From IMG/VR virus record IMGVR_UViG_3300042691_014395, positions 1 to 24,160 of that record: a stretch of 24,160 nucleotides of DNA. One strand, written 5' to 3'. Under the pieces are notes generated by a model. That model had not been told where the DNA came from, searched no databases, and saw only the letters and a program-made list of their open reading frames with translations. Below are positions 1-6,964 of the stretch, piece by piece (within the stretch, counting starts at the first letter, position 1; each line of letters starts with the position of its first letter). A program made the position numbers and the translations under genes. This stretch comes from a virus.

Positions 1-1180
1 ACAGGGTCAGGGTGCCGCTGCCGGATGCCGGCCATGCTGCGACGGTGAAGGTGACTGTGAGCCCTGAGACGCTGGCAATCGCATAGCGGCCTGGGATGCC
101 AGCAGCACCAGTGATTTGCGACAGTCGCACGCTCTGGCCGACATTGGCCGCTGTGAACGGGTTGGTGGTGGGAAAGGTGACCGTGACGCTGGTGGCGCTG
201 TTGATTGTGTAGGACAGCGCCGCACCAATCAAATCAGCCAGCTCGTATCTGAATGTCTGGTTAGCGATCCTCTGAGACAGGATCACCTTCAGGCGTGCCA
301 GCAATGAGCCTGAGAACGCATCAATCGAGCGGATCACCGTTTCGCTGTTGGCGGTGGTGCCGGTCGTGATGACAAGGTTTCCGGCCGACTGGTTCACCGT
401 CATGCCGCTGCCCGTCTGCAGCAGGGTGAAATCCTCAGCCGCTTTGCCGACGATCCCGCTGCCGACTTCAGCAAAGCCCGCACGCATGAATGCTGGGCTG
501 GTGTTGATCACCTCTACAGGCGTGGCCCGCAGCTCGGTGTCTGTCAGTCCGCCACCGCCAGCCGGCAACACCACCGGCAGCCGGCCGCTGTCCAGCGCTG
601 GAAGCTTCCCGTTCACTGCTGCCAGCGTCGTTTCTGTTGCGGCGCCAGTCGGGAGCGGTAGGGCGCTGGCGCTCACCGGCTGCGTGGCCTGCCAGAACGT
701 GCCACTCACCGGCACCGCCGTGGCTCGCAGCTGAGTGTCGGTCAGCGGGCCGGAGACCGTGGGGGTTCCACTGATAGTGACCGCAGGGGTTCCACTGATC
801 GAAACAGTTCCACTGATCGGCTGAGTCGCCTGCCAGAAGGTGCCAGACACAGGCACCGCCGTGGCTCGGAGCTGCGTGTCCGTGAGCGGGCCGCTTACGG
901 GAACCGCTGCGGCTCGGAGTTGCGTGTCAGTGAGGGGGCCTGAAACGGCAGCAGTGCCGCTGATTGAGACTGCCGGTGTCCCGCTGATTGACACGCTGCC
1001 GCTGATCGGCTGTGTGGCCTGCCAAAAGGTGCCAGACACCGGCACGGTCTGGTCGTTGGCAATGTTGACCGAGACGCTGTTGGCGGTGGTCTTCGCGCCA
1101 GTGCGAGCCTCCAGCCAGGTCTTGATTGCAGTGACTGTGGCGTCAAGGGCGAGCGCCCCAAAAGCGTTGCGGAGTGCCAT
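1..1180 (-). CDS. Repeat-rich tail fibre/appendage protein, 3' end beyond window
   Basis: The reading frame is open from ATG at 1180 to the left edge; 393 residues are visible and no stop is reached. Residues 1-45 form a conserved-looking head (MALRNAFGALALDATV). Residues 46-171 hold tandem repeats built from VPVSGTFWQATQPISG, VSISGTPAV and SGPLTDTQLRA, with a 47-residue unit. A short spacer with LPAGGGGLTDTELRATPVEV follows, then a beta-rich part with Thr/Ser/Val-rich strands. The SGTFWQATQPVS type of repeat is known from many phage tail and fibre proteins, so an exposed fibre or baseplate appendage is likely. The ATG overlaps the stop of the upstream gene as TAATG, which suggests translational coupling. 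The receptor and the exact place in the tail cannot be read from the sequence. Confidence 0.8.
   Translation of the reverse strand, partial: MALRNAFGALALDATVTAIKTWLEARTGAKTTANSVSVNIANDQTVPVSGTFWQATQPISGSVSISGTPAVSISGTAAVSGPLTDTQLRAAAVPVSGPLTDTQLRATAVPVSGTFWQATQPISGTVSISGTPAVTISGTPTVSGPLTDTQLRATAVPVSGTFWQATQPVSASALPLPTGAATETTLAAVNGKLPALDSGRLPVVLPAGGGGLTDTELRATPVEVINTSPAFMRAGFAEVGSGIVGKAAEDFTLLQTGSGMTVNQSAGNLVITTGTTANSETVIRSIDAFSGSLLARLKVILSQRIANQTFRYELADLIGAALSYTINSATSVTVTFPTTNPFTAANVGQSVRLSQITGAAGIPGRYAIASVSGLTVTFTVAAWPASGSGTLTL
668..1045 (-). repeat. Tandem coding repeats (47-residue/141-bp unit) in the fibre gene
   Basis: The unit runs from VPVSGTFWQATQP to GPLTDTQLRA. One full copy covers residues 46-92, a short 16-residue copy (VPVSGPLTDTQLRATA) covers 93-108, a second full copy covers 109-155, and a partial third copy covers 156-171. 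The copies are near-identical in protein and very similar in DNA. Such arrays can gain or lose units by slippage or recombination. Confidence 0.85.
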
Positions 1181-1428
1181 TAGGAAAGTCCGTCCTCGAT
1201 CCAGAGCGTGAGGTCATTGCCTGAGGTGTCCCACCAGGCGTAGGTGGTGAGGCCACTGATCTGGCCGGCGCTTGGCTGCGTCGCTTGAATGAACGTCGGG
1301 CTGCCTCCGCTAGTGCCAGACGACCCCGGCGGTCCCTGCGGGCCTGGCGTGATCAGCTCGATGACATTGAGAGCCGTCTCGGTGACCAGCACCTGCTGTG
1401 TCGTGGTGATTTCGGTTGCCATGTTCAT
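1180..1428 (-). CDS. Small collagen-like tail protein
   Basis: An 82-residue protein. It begins with a polar beta-type segment (TEITTTQQVLVTETALNVIELI) and continues with a short Gly-X-Y run (GPQGPPG), then GSSGTSGGS. It ends with a compact segment containing TYAWWDTSGNDLTLWIEDG. Short collagen-like stretches are common trimerising or linker elements in phage tail fibre and baseplate proteins. The segment FIQATQPSAGQ also echoes the WQATQPISG repeat of the downstream fibre gene. The start overlaps the previous stop as ATGA, and its own stop overlaps the next ATG as TAATG. It is likely a minor tail or adhesin component. A second in-frame ATG two codons downstream is an alternative start. Confidence 0.75.
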   Translation of the reverse strand: MNMATEITTTQQVLVTETALNVIELITPGPQGPPGSSGTSGGSPTFIQATQPSAGQISGLTTYAWWDTSGNDLTLWIEDGLS

Positions 1429-1772
1429 GCCGGTGCTGAATAGCCCTCACTCGGCCTGGCAATGCCTTCGAGGTAATACTCACGCAACCCACTCGGGTTG
1501 ATCAGCATCACGTCGTAGTAATACTCCGCAGCGGTCATGTTGACCGTTACGGTGTGCGGCAGCCTCAGCGACACCTGGCCATTGGCCGCGCTGGTAACGG
1601 TGACGGTGAAATCACCCACCTTTGCAGTGCGGGCCTTGTCCCACATCTGGGCCACCACCGTCCAGCCGGTCAGGTTGATGGCTGCGCCGGTGCTGTCCTT
1701 GAACGTGACGGCCAGCGGATAATCCGCCCGCCGTTGCGGCCTGATCAGGAGTGACGCGGGTGTGATCGCCAT
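1425..1772 (-). CDS. BppU-like baseplate/tail protein
   Basis: 115 residues from ATG at 1772. The text LLIRPQRRADYPLAVTFKDSTGAAINLTGWTV, followed by AQMWDKA, a beta-rich middle and LPHTVTVNMTAAEYYYDVMLINPSG, has the layout of the N-terminal domain of phage baseplate upper proteins: a short immunoglobulin-like fold carrying the pattern 'D-x-G-x-x-x-[LN]-x-G'. The frame stays open to 1910, but the extra 46 residues are not protein-like. The ATG at 1772 also lies directly after a copy of the start-associated motif (GGCAACTTTGGGT), so I choose the shorter form. The gene overlaps the next one by 4 nt (ATGA). The role is inferred from fold-type patterns and neighbours. Confidence 0.72.
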   Translation of the reverse strand: MAITPASLLIRPQRRADYPLAVTFKDSTGAAINLTGWTVVAQMWDKARTAKVGDFTVTVTSAANGQVSLRLPHTVTVNMTAAEYYYDVMLINPSGLREYYLEGIARPSEGYSAPA

Positions 1773-1785
1773 ACCCAAAGTTGCC
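1773..1785 (-). repeat. Start-associated motif copy (GGCAACTTTGGGT)
   Basis: The motif ends one base before the ATG at 1772. It is one of the copies at close spacing: 13 nt from the first motif base to the start codon. Confidence 0.7.
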
Positions 1786-1798
1786 TGCCGCCACAGGC

Positions 1799-2200
1799 TC
1801 AATCCACGATCTTCTCTGGGTTGGCCTGGATGTCCACGCGCATCTGCGCCCGTGGCCCAACACCCTGCGGCACATTGATGCTGATCGCATTGCTGCCGGG
1901 ATAGGCCCACAGCAGGCGGCCAGCCACCTCCTGCAAGCTCACGCCCTCATCAGTCCACTGCACCAGGTACAGCGTCCAGCGCGTGAAAGCGTGCTCCTTG
2001 CTGTACTGGCGGATCGGCACCAGCTCAGGGTCGCGCACGATCACGCATTCCAGCCCCGTCACGGTGGTGCCTGCCGGCAGGCTTTCACCGGTGGCGCGAA
2101 CGCTGATCGCTGGTGTTGTGGCCCCATTGGCCAGCCTGTAGACACCGAGCACGTCCACCAGCGTGGTTTCCAGCTCAGTTCGTAGCGTCAGCACGTTCAT
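1799..2200 (-). CDS. Conserved-looking tail-module protein, possible tail terminator
   Basis: 133 residues, alternating helix and strand: an N-terminal helix (NVLTLRTELETTLVDVLGVYRLANG), a beta-rich core (TPAISVRATGES, TGLECVIVRDPEL, HAFTRWTLYLVQW) and a second helix (GVSLQEVAGRLLWAYPG). Size and order of elements are reminiscent of phage tail-terminator/minor tail U-type proteins, but I recognise no diagnostic motif and offer this only as a possibility. The start at 2200 lies 26 bases inside the end of the preceding frame (2175) and directly behind a motif copy (GGCAACCTCGGGGC). That supports both the start and independent initiation. Confidence 0.7.
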   Translation of the reverse strand: MNVLTLRTELETTLVDVLGVYRLANGATTPAISVRATGESLPAGTTVTGLECVIVRDPELVPIRQYSKEHAFTRWTLYLVQWTDEGVSLQEVAGRLLWAYPGSNAISINVPQGVGPRAQMRVDIQANPEKIVD

Positions 2201-2852
2201 GCCCCGAGGTTGCCCCCGAGACCAGCAACAACCCGGCTTCTAGCCAACCCGCCAGTGGTCGCTTCGGCACCTGCACCTCATAGGTGGCAAGGCTGCGGTC
2301 TATGTCCCTCAGCACGAAATCACCGTGAGCGCAGCCGGTTGTCATCACCAGGCCGCCACGGATGTTGCGTCCCTCCCAGCTGGGGGCCAGCACCCACACC
2401 CGTCCGTCATCACTGCGCAGGGCGCGGATGCTCGGCACCTTGGCGCTTTCGCTGGCGCTGGCCAGAACGGCACGCCACGCTACCAGCAGCACAGGCGGCG
2501 CCATGCCCTCATGCCGCAGCGCCAAGGCCACAGCAGCCACCTCGGGTGATAGCTGCGCCTTCTGCTGCTCTTGCTCGCGAAACAGCGCAAAATCGGCGGG
2601 CGAGAAGGCTTTGCTTTTGTTGGGGTCGCGATTGATGTTGGCGGTTAATGCCGCAAGGTTGGCAACGGGCAGCTCAGCCAGCGCCATTTCCTCGCGCTTG
2701 AGGGTCTGCAGTGCCTTCCAGGCCGTCAGCACCGTCACCCGCAGTTCGCGGCTGTAGGTGCGCCGCTGGAACTGACCGGGAAAGCCTCGCGCTAGTTCCC
2801 AGAAGAGCGCCGCCCAGTCCGTTTGTGGCCGGTCGGTGTGACCGGCTGCGGC
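2175..2852 (-). CDS. Tail assembly chaperone, C-terminal part reached by -1 frameshift
   Basis: This frame continues the upstream chaperone ORF after a -1 slip at 2852-2858. Joined to the first 173 residues of that ORF it would give a 398-residue product. The first 38 codons before the earliest listed start (GTG 2738) read as good protein (TDWAALFWELARGFPGQF, then RRTYSRELR), so the true coding region extends upstream of any conventional start. The remainder is partly helical (LTAWKALQTLKREEMALAELPV) with a beta-rich C-terminal half. The architecture, a short product plus a rare extended product, is that of lambda gpG/gpGT tail assembly chaperones. The position differs from the usual one, being far downstream of the tape measure. 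An alternative is independent initiation at GTG 2738. Confidence 0.75.
   Translation of the reverse strand, partial: AAAGHTDRPQTDWAALFWELARGFPGQFQRRTYSRELRVTVLTAWKALQTLKREEMALAELPVANLAALTANINRDPNKSKAFSPADFALFREQEQQKAQLSPEVAAVALALRHEGMAPPVLLVAWRAVLASASESAKVPSIRALRSDDGRVWVLAPSWEGRNIRGGLVMTTGCAHGDFVLRDIDRSLATYEVQVPKRPLAGWLEAGLLLVSGATSGHERADATN
2204..2214 (-). repeat. Start-associated motif copy (GGCAACCTCGG)
   Basis: The motif lies 14 nt (first base to start codon) upstream of the ATG at 2200. Here it sits inside the coding end of the preceding frame, so sequence conservation is kept in spite of the overlapping gene. Confidence 0.65.
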
Positions 2853-3370
2853 TTTCCCAATTCTTCCTCGCTTGGTGGTGTACTGGGCAGCTCCTCGACT
2901 GCCTGCTCATCCTGCGCCAGCTGCCAGAGGCCATCAAACAAGGGCTTGTCCATCTTGCGCGTGTCATCCAGCGTCCAGGCCGGCAGGTTGCAGCGGCTGC
3001 GCACCAAGGCCGTGACGGTGGCCTCCAGGTTGGCCTGACCGGCTTTGGCATAGACGCGGGCCACCTCGGCAATCCGCTCGGCATGGCGCACGCGAATCAA
3101 ATCCGCCTCGGGCTCCAGCGGGCGGCCGGCAATCGCGTTTTCAATCAGCTGGAACGCTTCTGTCAGGCTGATGGATTCCTCCTTGGCAATGGCATCGGCG
3201 ATCTGCGCACCACGCACAAAGGCGCTCTGCTCCTGCGCCAGCAGCTCAGAAATGGTGGCGCTTTCGCCGACTGTCAAACCACCGCGCACCTGCACCTCAA
3301 GCACGCCCACTTGCTCGTTGCCGATCTGGCGCGTGGTGCGTGGCGCAGGTGGCGTGATGAACGGAAGCAT
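2792..3370 (-). CDS. Tail assembly chaperone, zero-frame product
   Basis: 192 residues. It is mostly helical after a short beta-containing N-terminus (residues 15-32). Helices include ESATISELLAQEQSAFVRGA, SLTEAFQLIENAIAG and the region ADLIRVRHAERIAEVARVY. The acidic tail (LPSTPPSEEELGK) leads into the slippery site. After the site the zero frame adds only 19 basic, disordered residues before stopping, as expected for the abundant short form of a gpG-like chaperone. Its ATG overlaps the stop of the 42-residue ORF as TGATG. Family assignment rests on the frameshift architecture, size and helical content, not on a recognised sequence signature. Confidence 0.78.
   Translation of the reverse strand: MLPFITPPAPRTTRQIGNEQVGVLEVQVRGGLTVGESATISELLAQEQSAFVRGAQIADAIAKEESISLTEAFQLIENAIAGRPLEPEADLIRVRHAERIAEVARVYAKAGQANLEATVTALVRSRCNLPAWTLDDTRKMDKPLFDGLWQLAQDEQAVEELPSTPPSEEELGKPQPVTPTGHKRTGRRSSGN
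2828..2858 (-). promoter_or_regulatory. Programmed -1 ribosomal frameshift signal
   Basis: The slippery heptamer G GGA AAG (2858-2852) is in the zero frame of the upstream ORF. It is the same heptamer as in phage lambda G-GT. A 5-nt spacer (CCGCA) follows, then a perfect 7-bp stem GCCGGTC/GACCGGC with a 5-nt loop ACACC (2846-2828). Slipping back one base takes ribosomes exactly into the frame of the 2175 ORF, which is open from here on. Heptamer, spacer, hairpin and target frame all agree. Confidence 0.88.
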
Positions 3371-3498
3371 CAGCGCTTGACGAGTTGTTGCACCAGCTTA
3401 CGGTCTGCAGCTTTACGCAGAAACGCATAGCGATTGGCCTGGATCTGTGCTTTGGCGCGGGCGATGAGTTGCTTGGCTGCCACCTGCTGGGGATTCAT
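3370..3498 (-). CDS. 42-residue basic protein, related to N-terminus of the 733-residue protein
   Basis: A small ORF reading MNPQQVAAKQLIARAKAQIQ at its start, then ANRYAFLRKAADRKLVQQLVKR. It is coupled on both sides: the start overlaps the upstream stop as ATGA (3498-3495), and the stop overlaps the next ATG as TGATG (3372-3368). Ten lysines or arginines and a predicted helical character suggest a small assembly or nucleic-acid-contacting factor, but I recognise no family. Residues 14-24 (RAKAQIQANRY) match RAKAQTQANRF near the N-terminus of the preceding 733-residue protein. Confidence 0.65.
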   Translation of the reverse strand: MNPQQVAAKQLIARAKAQIQANRYAFLRKAADRKLVQQLVKR

Positions 3499-5696
3499 CC
3501 GATAGCCCCTCCGCCGCCACCACCGCCACCGCCGCCGCCGGGCGTGCCCAGTACATCTTCATCAGGATCCAGGCTGGTGATTTCCGATGGCACCTGAACG
3601 GTGTTGCCTGTGTAAAGCTCCCTGGAAGTCAAGCGGATCCCGGACAGGCGCGAAGGCCCATTAAAAATGGTGCCGCGTGGGTTATCCAAATTTTCAACTT
3701 GAGTTGCGGTACCAATCAAAGTCCCAAGCATTTTGTCAAAAACCAAAGCGTAGTCAGCACCTGTGCGTGCTGATTTATACCTGATTCGATAAACAAGCGG
3801 CCTGCGTAGCCTAGTTTGGCCAATTGGCATTTGCTGCAATCCCGAATACATGTAATCCGAGTAAAACTCGTGGATTATGAGACAGGTGTAATCTTGGCCA
3901 TCTAAAGTACGAAAAAGCTGGCCAAACTGATCGTATATCCATATTTTAAGGTAGTCCTTTGTGTAACTAACTGGGTCTGGTGCGACCTCAACCATTTCAG
4001 TAGGGGCGTCTCGTATGCTTGTGTCAAGTATTTCAAGGTCCATTGTCCAAGGATGCCTGCCCTTGACACCGGGCTGAAAACCGGCAGTTGGAACTCCATT
4101 CAAAGATAACAACGGCCATAGCGGGACAATTCCCGAGCCTAGCGTGTTGTCAAACTCCTGCTTAAATGTGTAGTTTCCTGGATCTTCAAAATCATCGACA
4201 CGACCCAACCAGCTCAATTCATTTGTCCATTCAACACGAAATGACTCAGCTTGATAATTTGCACCCTCATCGCCACCAAAGAGGTCCGCATTCATCGTGA
4301 TAAGGCCCCCAGCTTCTGCGCTCGCATGGTCAACAACGCGCCCATACTCTTTGTAAGCTGAATCCCTCAGGCTTGCGTAAACGCGCATGGTTTGCGCACT
4401 CAGCAGTCTGGGGGCAGCCGGTGCCGTGTGCCTAAGCGTGCCCTCGATGTAGAGCCGGGTCTGTTGGTTGGTGAACACCAGGGCGCAATGAACAGGCCGC
4501 GCTGCCAGGCTGTCTGCAGTCTTGAACGTAATTGGAAAGCCAAGCTCATTGCCAAAGGCTTCAACGCCATTGACTCCGACTAGCGTTTTGTTGCCAACCT
4601 TGTCGTAGTCATAGTTAGGACGCCAGAGTGTATTGCGTACTTCGTTCTCGGCGTATTGCACGATGTTGCCAGACTCCGGGTCATTATCGACCGATTGCCC
4701 ACCTTCAAAGTCAAGAAGGTTGGTGCTGTCCGCGTCATTGCCGTGGCCCTGGCGCAAGTACAGGTCAAACTTGTCATAAAGTCCTTGCCCCCAGACACCT
4801 GAGGTGTAGCCCTCCAGCCGTACTTCAAGCTGATTGAGTCCCTTGATTTCGGTGGACGGCAGCCCCTGGTTGAACCTAAGGTTCCCGCCATCTTCAGGAA
4901 TTGTGCTTTGACCGAGTTGCACAATGAACTCCAGCGTCATGGCATTGCGGGCGCCAGGCTGCAAGGTCAGCGGCGTGTTGTCGAGATACTCAAGCCGCTG
5001 CTGGCTGGTGTCATCGCGATAGCGAAAGTTAGTCCGCGTTGCTACGGCATGAGCAATATGAACCTCTGATATAGTCCTCTCCATCCATGGGCCTGTGTGA
5101 AAATTTAGGTTGCTATTGGCATAGCGTTTTGATTTTAGGATCGGACCTTTCAACACGCCATTTTGAAACAATGGTGGGAGGATCTGTTGCGAGATTTCGT
5201 CAATCTCGCCAAGAGGGATATCTAGCTGAGGCCGAGGAACCACTCGGCCGATGTTCCGCCAGACCCCACCGACCACCACGTAGCCGACATACGGGCGCCA
5301 GTTGGTCACCGTCCAGTAGGTGTTGGTGTAGCCGCGCACCAGGCCGGGACTGGCGCCATAGCTGGTGAACTGCGCTCCGGTAGGGTCGCCAAACGGTCCG
5401 ACCGCTGACGTGTCAAACCCCTCGGTCGGCACCAGCAGAAAAGCCAGCAGGCCGGTGCTGGCATTCCGGCGGGCAATGGGTTCCTCGCTGAAGAACAGAT
5501 GCCTGAACAGTCGGCCGCCCAGTCGAGACACCGCCGCAGCGGGCGGCTGCATGATCTGCAGCAACTGCTCTGTCGATTGCTGCACCTTGGCCTGTTGTTC
5601 CGCGTCAACACGCGCAAAGCGATTGGCCTGCGTCTGCGCCTTGGCGCGATCAACCAGATCCCTGTCTCCCGTGAAGACCGTGATCTCGGTGCTCAT
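3495..5696 (-). CDS. Large tail/fibre protein with LamG-like region and poly-Gly tail
   Basis: 733 residues. The N-terminus is helical and charged (residues 10-50, RAKAQTQANRFARVDAEQQA). A conserved, aromatic-rich part follows (YTNTYWTVTNWRPYVGYVVVGGVWRNIGRV). The middle, about residues 190-500, carries beta-sandwich text such as HCALVFTNQQTRLYIEGTLRH, a pattern typical of LamG/concanavalin-like carbohydrate-binding domains. The C-terminus ends in 11 consecutive glycines (TPGG...GGAIG). The DNA of the middle is clearly AT-richer than the flanks (for example 35 percent GC by hand count at 3901-3960), which suggests a receptor-binding region acquired separately. The stop overlaps the next start (ATGA), and the start overlaps the previous gene's stop by one base. 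A host-adhesion role is inferred. Confidence 0.8.
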   Translation of the reverse strand: MSTEITVFTGDRDLVDRAKAQTQANRFARVDAEQQAKVQQSTEQLLQIMQPPAAAVSRLGGRLFRHLFFSEEPIARRNASTGLLAFLLVPTEGFDTSAVGPFGDPTGAQFTSYGASPGLVRGYTNTYWTVTNWRPYVGYVVVGGVWRNIGRVVPRPQLDIPLGEIDEISQQILPPLFQNGVLKGPILKSKRYANSNLNFHTGPWMERTISEVHIAHAVATRTNFRYRDDTSQQRLEYLDNTPLTLQPGARNAMTLEFIVQLGQSTIPEDGGNLRFNQGLPSTEIKGLNQLEVRLEGYTSGVWGQGLYDKFDLYLRQGHGNDADSTNLLDFEGGQSVDNDPESGNIVQYAENEVRNTLWRPNYDYDKVGNKTLVGVNGVEAFGNELGFPITFKTADSLAARPVHCALVFTNQQTRLYIEGTLRHTAPAAPRLLSAQTMRVYASLRDSAYKEYGRVVDHASAEAGGLITMNADLFGGDEGANYQAESFRVEWTNELSWLGRVDDFEDPGNYTFKQEFDNTLGSGIVPLWPLLSLNGVPTAGFQPGVKGRHPWTMDLEILDTSIRDAPTEMVEVAPDPVSYTKDYLKIWIYDQFGQLFRTLDGQDYTCLIIHEFYSDYMYSGLQQMPIGQTRLRRPLVYRIRYKSARTGADYALVFDKMLGTLIGTATQVENLDNPRGTIFNGPSRLSGIRLTSRELYTGNTVQVPSEITSLDPDEDVLGTPGGGGGGGGGGGAIG

Positions 5697-6100
5697 CAGT
5701 CATCCTGCCGCAGACTGATGCGATACGTTTGCGTCTGGCCTGCTACCAGCGTGACATTTGGTGATTCAACGATGATGCTGTGCAGATAGGTTTCACCATT
5801 GATGTAGATGACCACCGTGTCATAGCTGTAGCCCGTGCTGGTGGCTGTAAACGCTGCGTCAATGTCAGGCATGACATAAGCAGCTTCTGTACCGTCGTAG
5901 CTGCCCGTTGCGATGGTGGCGGTGAAGCGGCTGTAGCCGTTGCCGCTCTTCTCCACGCTTTGCCAGTTGGCAACGGTGCTTTGCGCCGTATAGCCCGTCG
6001 CGCCAACAGAGCACAGCATCACCTTGAGCGTTTTGCCCTCGTATGCCAGGGCGGCAACTCGCTGCAGCTCTTTCTGGCTGATAGTGATTGTTTGCGCCAT
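5696..6100 (-). CDS. Small beta-rich tail protein
   Basis: 134 residues. A short N-terminal helix (ISQKELQRVAALAYEG) is followed by beta strands: KTLKVMLCSVGATGY, SVEKSGNGYSRFTATIATGSYDG, YSYDTVVIYINGETYLHSIIVES and TLVAGQTQTYRISLRQDD. The general pattern (KVMLC... SGNGYSR... VIYINGE) resembles short virion proteins encoded beside phage fibre genes, in which I also place the neighbour at 6102. It starts 1 nt after the preceding stop (TGATATG). No enzyme motif is present. It is probably a tail-tip or fibre-base component, with the function unproven. Confidence 0.72.
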   Translation of the reverse strand: MAQTITISQKELQRVAALAYEGKTLKVMLCSVGATGYTAQSTVANWQSVEKSGNGYSRFTATIATGSYDGTEAAYVMPDIDAAFTATSTGYSYDTVVIYINGETYLHSIIVESPNVTLVAGQTQTYRISLRQDD

Positions 6101-6101
6101 A

Positions 6102-6533
6102 TCAAGCCACCGTGAAGGTGCAGATGCCTGCGGCGTCCCAGATCACTTTGAAATCAGTGGTTGCCGGTGCTGTCTTGCTGCCGTCAAAATCAATGAACGC
6201 GACCGGCGGGTCATCAGCGTCTGTGTCGTTGTAGAGGATGCCAAACGCAGCGCTCAGCGAGCCGCCGCTAGCAGTCCAGGTGACATCATCCGCGTCAAGC
6301 TTGGCATCGTTGGTGGTGACAGTGGTGACGGCCACGTTGGCCAGCGTGGCGCCGCCTGTGGTGTAGCCGTTGCCGCTGGCCACCTCGGTGCCACCGGTTG
6401 CGGCAAGAGTGGTGTGCGCCGCGCTGAAGGTGGCTGCCGTCAGCAGCTTCAACTTGTAGGTATCCCCAACGGCATTGGCGCCAGAGGCAAACCGGGCAGC
6501 CGTGTGGTTGTAAAGGCTGATGGTGATCGCCAT
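6102..6533 (-). CDS. Small beta-rich tail-associated protein
   Basis: 143 residues. The sequence MAITISLYNHTAARFASGAN, then TYKLKLLTAATFSAAHTT, EVASGNGYTTGGATLANVAV, LDADDVTWTASGGSLSAAFG, ILYNDTDADDPPVAFIDFDG and KVIWDAAGICTFTVA, has the succession of motifs (SGNGYTTGG, DADDVTWTASGGS, IDFDGSKTAP) that I associate with a widespread family of small phage structural proteins found near tail fibres. The start at 6533 lies 28 nt from a strong motif copy that also contains the stop of the upstream gene. The role within the tail tip is not known. Confidence 0.78.
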   Translation of the reverse strand: MAITISLYNHTAARFASGANAVGDTYKLKLLTAATFSAAHTTLAATGGTEVASGNGYTTGGATLANVAVTTVTTNDAKLDADDVTWTASGGSLSAAFGILYNDTDADDPPVAFIDFDGSKTAPATTDFKVIWDAAGICTFTVA

Positions 6534-6550
6534 GCTGCTGCTTGCGTTGA

Positions 6551-6561
6551 CCTAACTTGCC
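6551..6561 (-). repeat. Start-associated motif copy (GGCAAGTTAGG)
   Basis: It contains the TAG stop of the 6552 gene and lies 28 nt upstream of the ATG at 6533. It is identical in its 11 bases to the copy at 15134-15144. Confidence 0.75.
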
Positions 6562-6962
6562 GGTGGCTGCGGCCAGGTGATGTCAAACGGGTTGGGCGCG
6601 TCGGCCAGGTCGCGCAGCGCCTGGCGGAGCCTGGCCCAGGCTTCACGATCGGCGCCGAGGTCGTAGTCGGTGATCTGCGTCCAGTCACAGGACTGCAGCA
6701 GCTCGATGCGCCGCTGGCGGATCTTGGCGTACTGCGCCTGCAGCTCATCGAAGCTGTAGGGGCGCACCACAAACGCGCTGCCGTCCCAGTCGATTGTTTC
6801 CAGCTTGGGATTACACTCGGGGCGCTGGTAGGGGCCGCTGTAACCGGCGCGCTCCAGCTCGTCAGGTGTGAAGGTGCTGGCGTCCGTGCGGGTGCTGCCG
6901 TCCGCAAAGCGGATGCGGTGCGGCAGGGGTGCTGGGGTGGCGGCGTTATGGGAGTAGAGCAT
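6552..6962 (-). CDS. Phage tail/fibre assembly chaperone-like protein
   Basis: 136 residues. The C-terminal half reads QYAKIRQRRIELLQSCDWTQ, then ITDYDLGADREAWARLRQALRDLADAPNPFDITWPQPPAS. This matches the pattern R-x-x-L-L-x-x-x-D-W-T-Q ... W-A-x-x-R-Q-A-L-R-D ... W-P of the phage tail assembly chaperone/tail fibre assembly domain (Phage_TAC/APC-like). The N-terminal half (FADGSTRTDASTFTPDELERAGYSGPY) is also typical. Such proteins help fold and attach distal fibre proteins encoded nearby, fitting the location beside fibre genes. The start is 2 nt after the previous stop. Confidence 0.85.
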   Translation of the reverse strand: MLYSHNAATPAPLPHRIRFADGSTRTDASTFTPDELERAGYSGPYQRPECNPKLETIDWDGSAFVVRPYSFDELQAQYAKIRQRRIELLQSCDWTQITDYDLGADREAWARLRQALRDLADAPNPFDITWPQPPAS

Positions 6963-6964
6963 GG

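Noticed and set aside
348-1211. Plus-strand open frames with repeats at the left edge
   Set aside because: They are antisense images of the 393-residue minus-strand fibre frame, which is open to the window edge and coupled to its upstream gene.
1773-1910. Upstream extension of the BppU-like gene to 1910
   Set aside because: The additional 46 residues overlap the preceding gene and do not look like protein; the start-associated motif and ATG at 1772 mark the start.
3495-5696. Possible diversity-generating retroelement target in the 733-residue gene
   Set aside because: No reverse transcriptase and no template/variable repeat pair is visible; the AT-rich middle is better explained by domain exchange.
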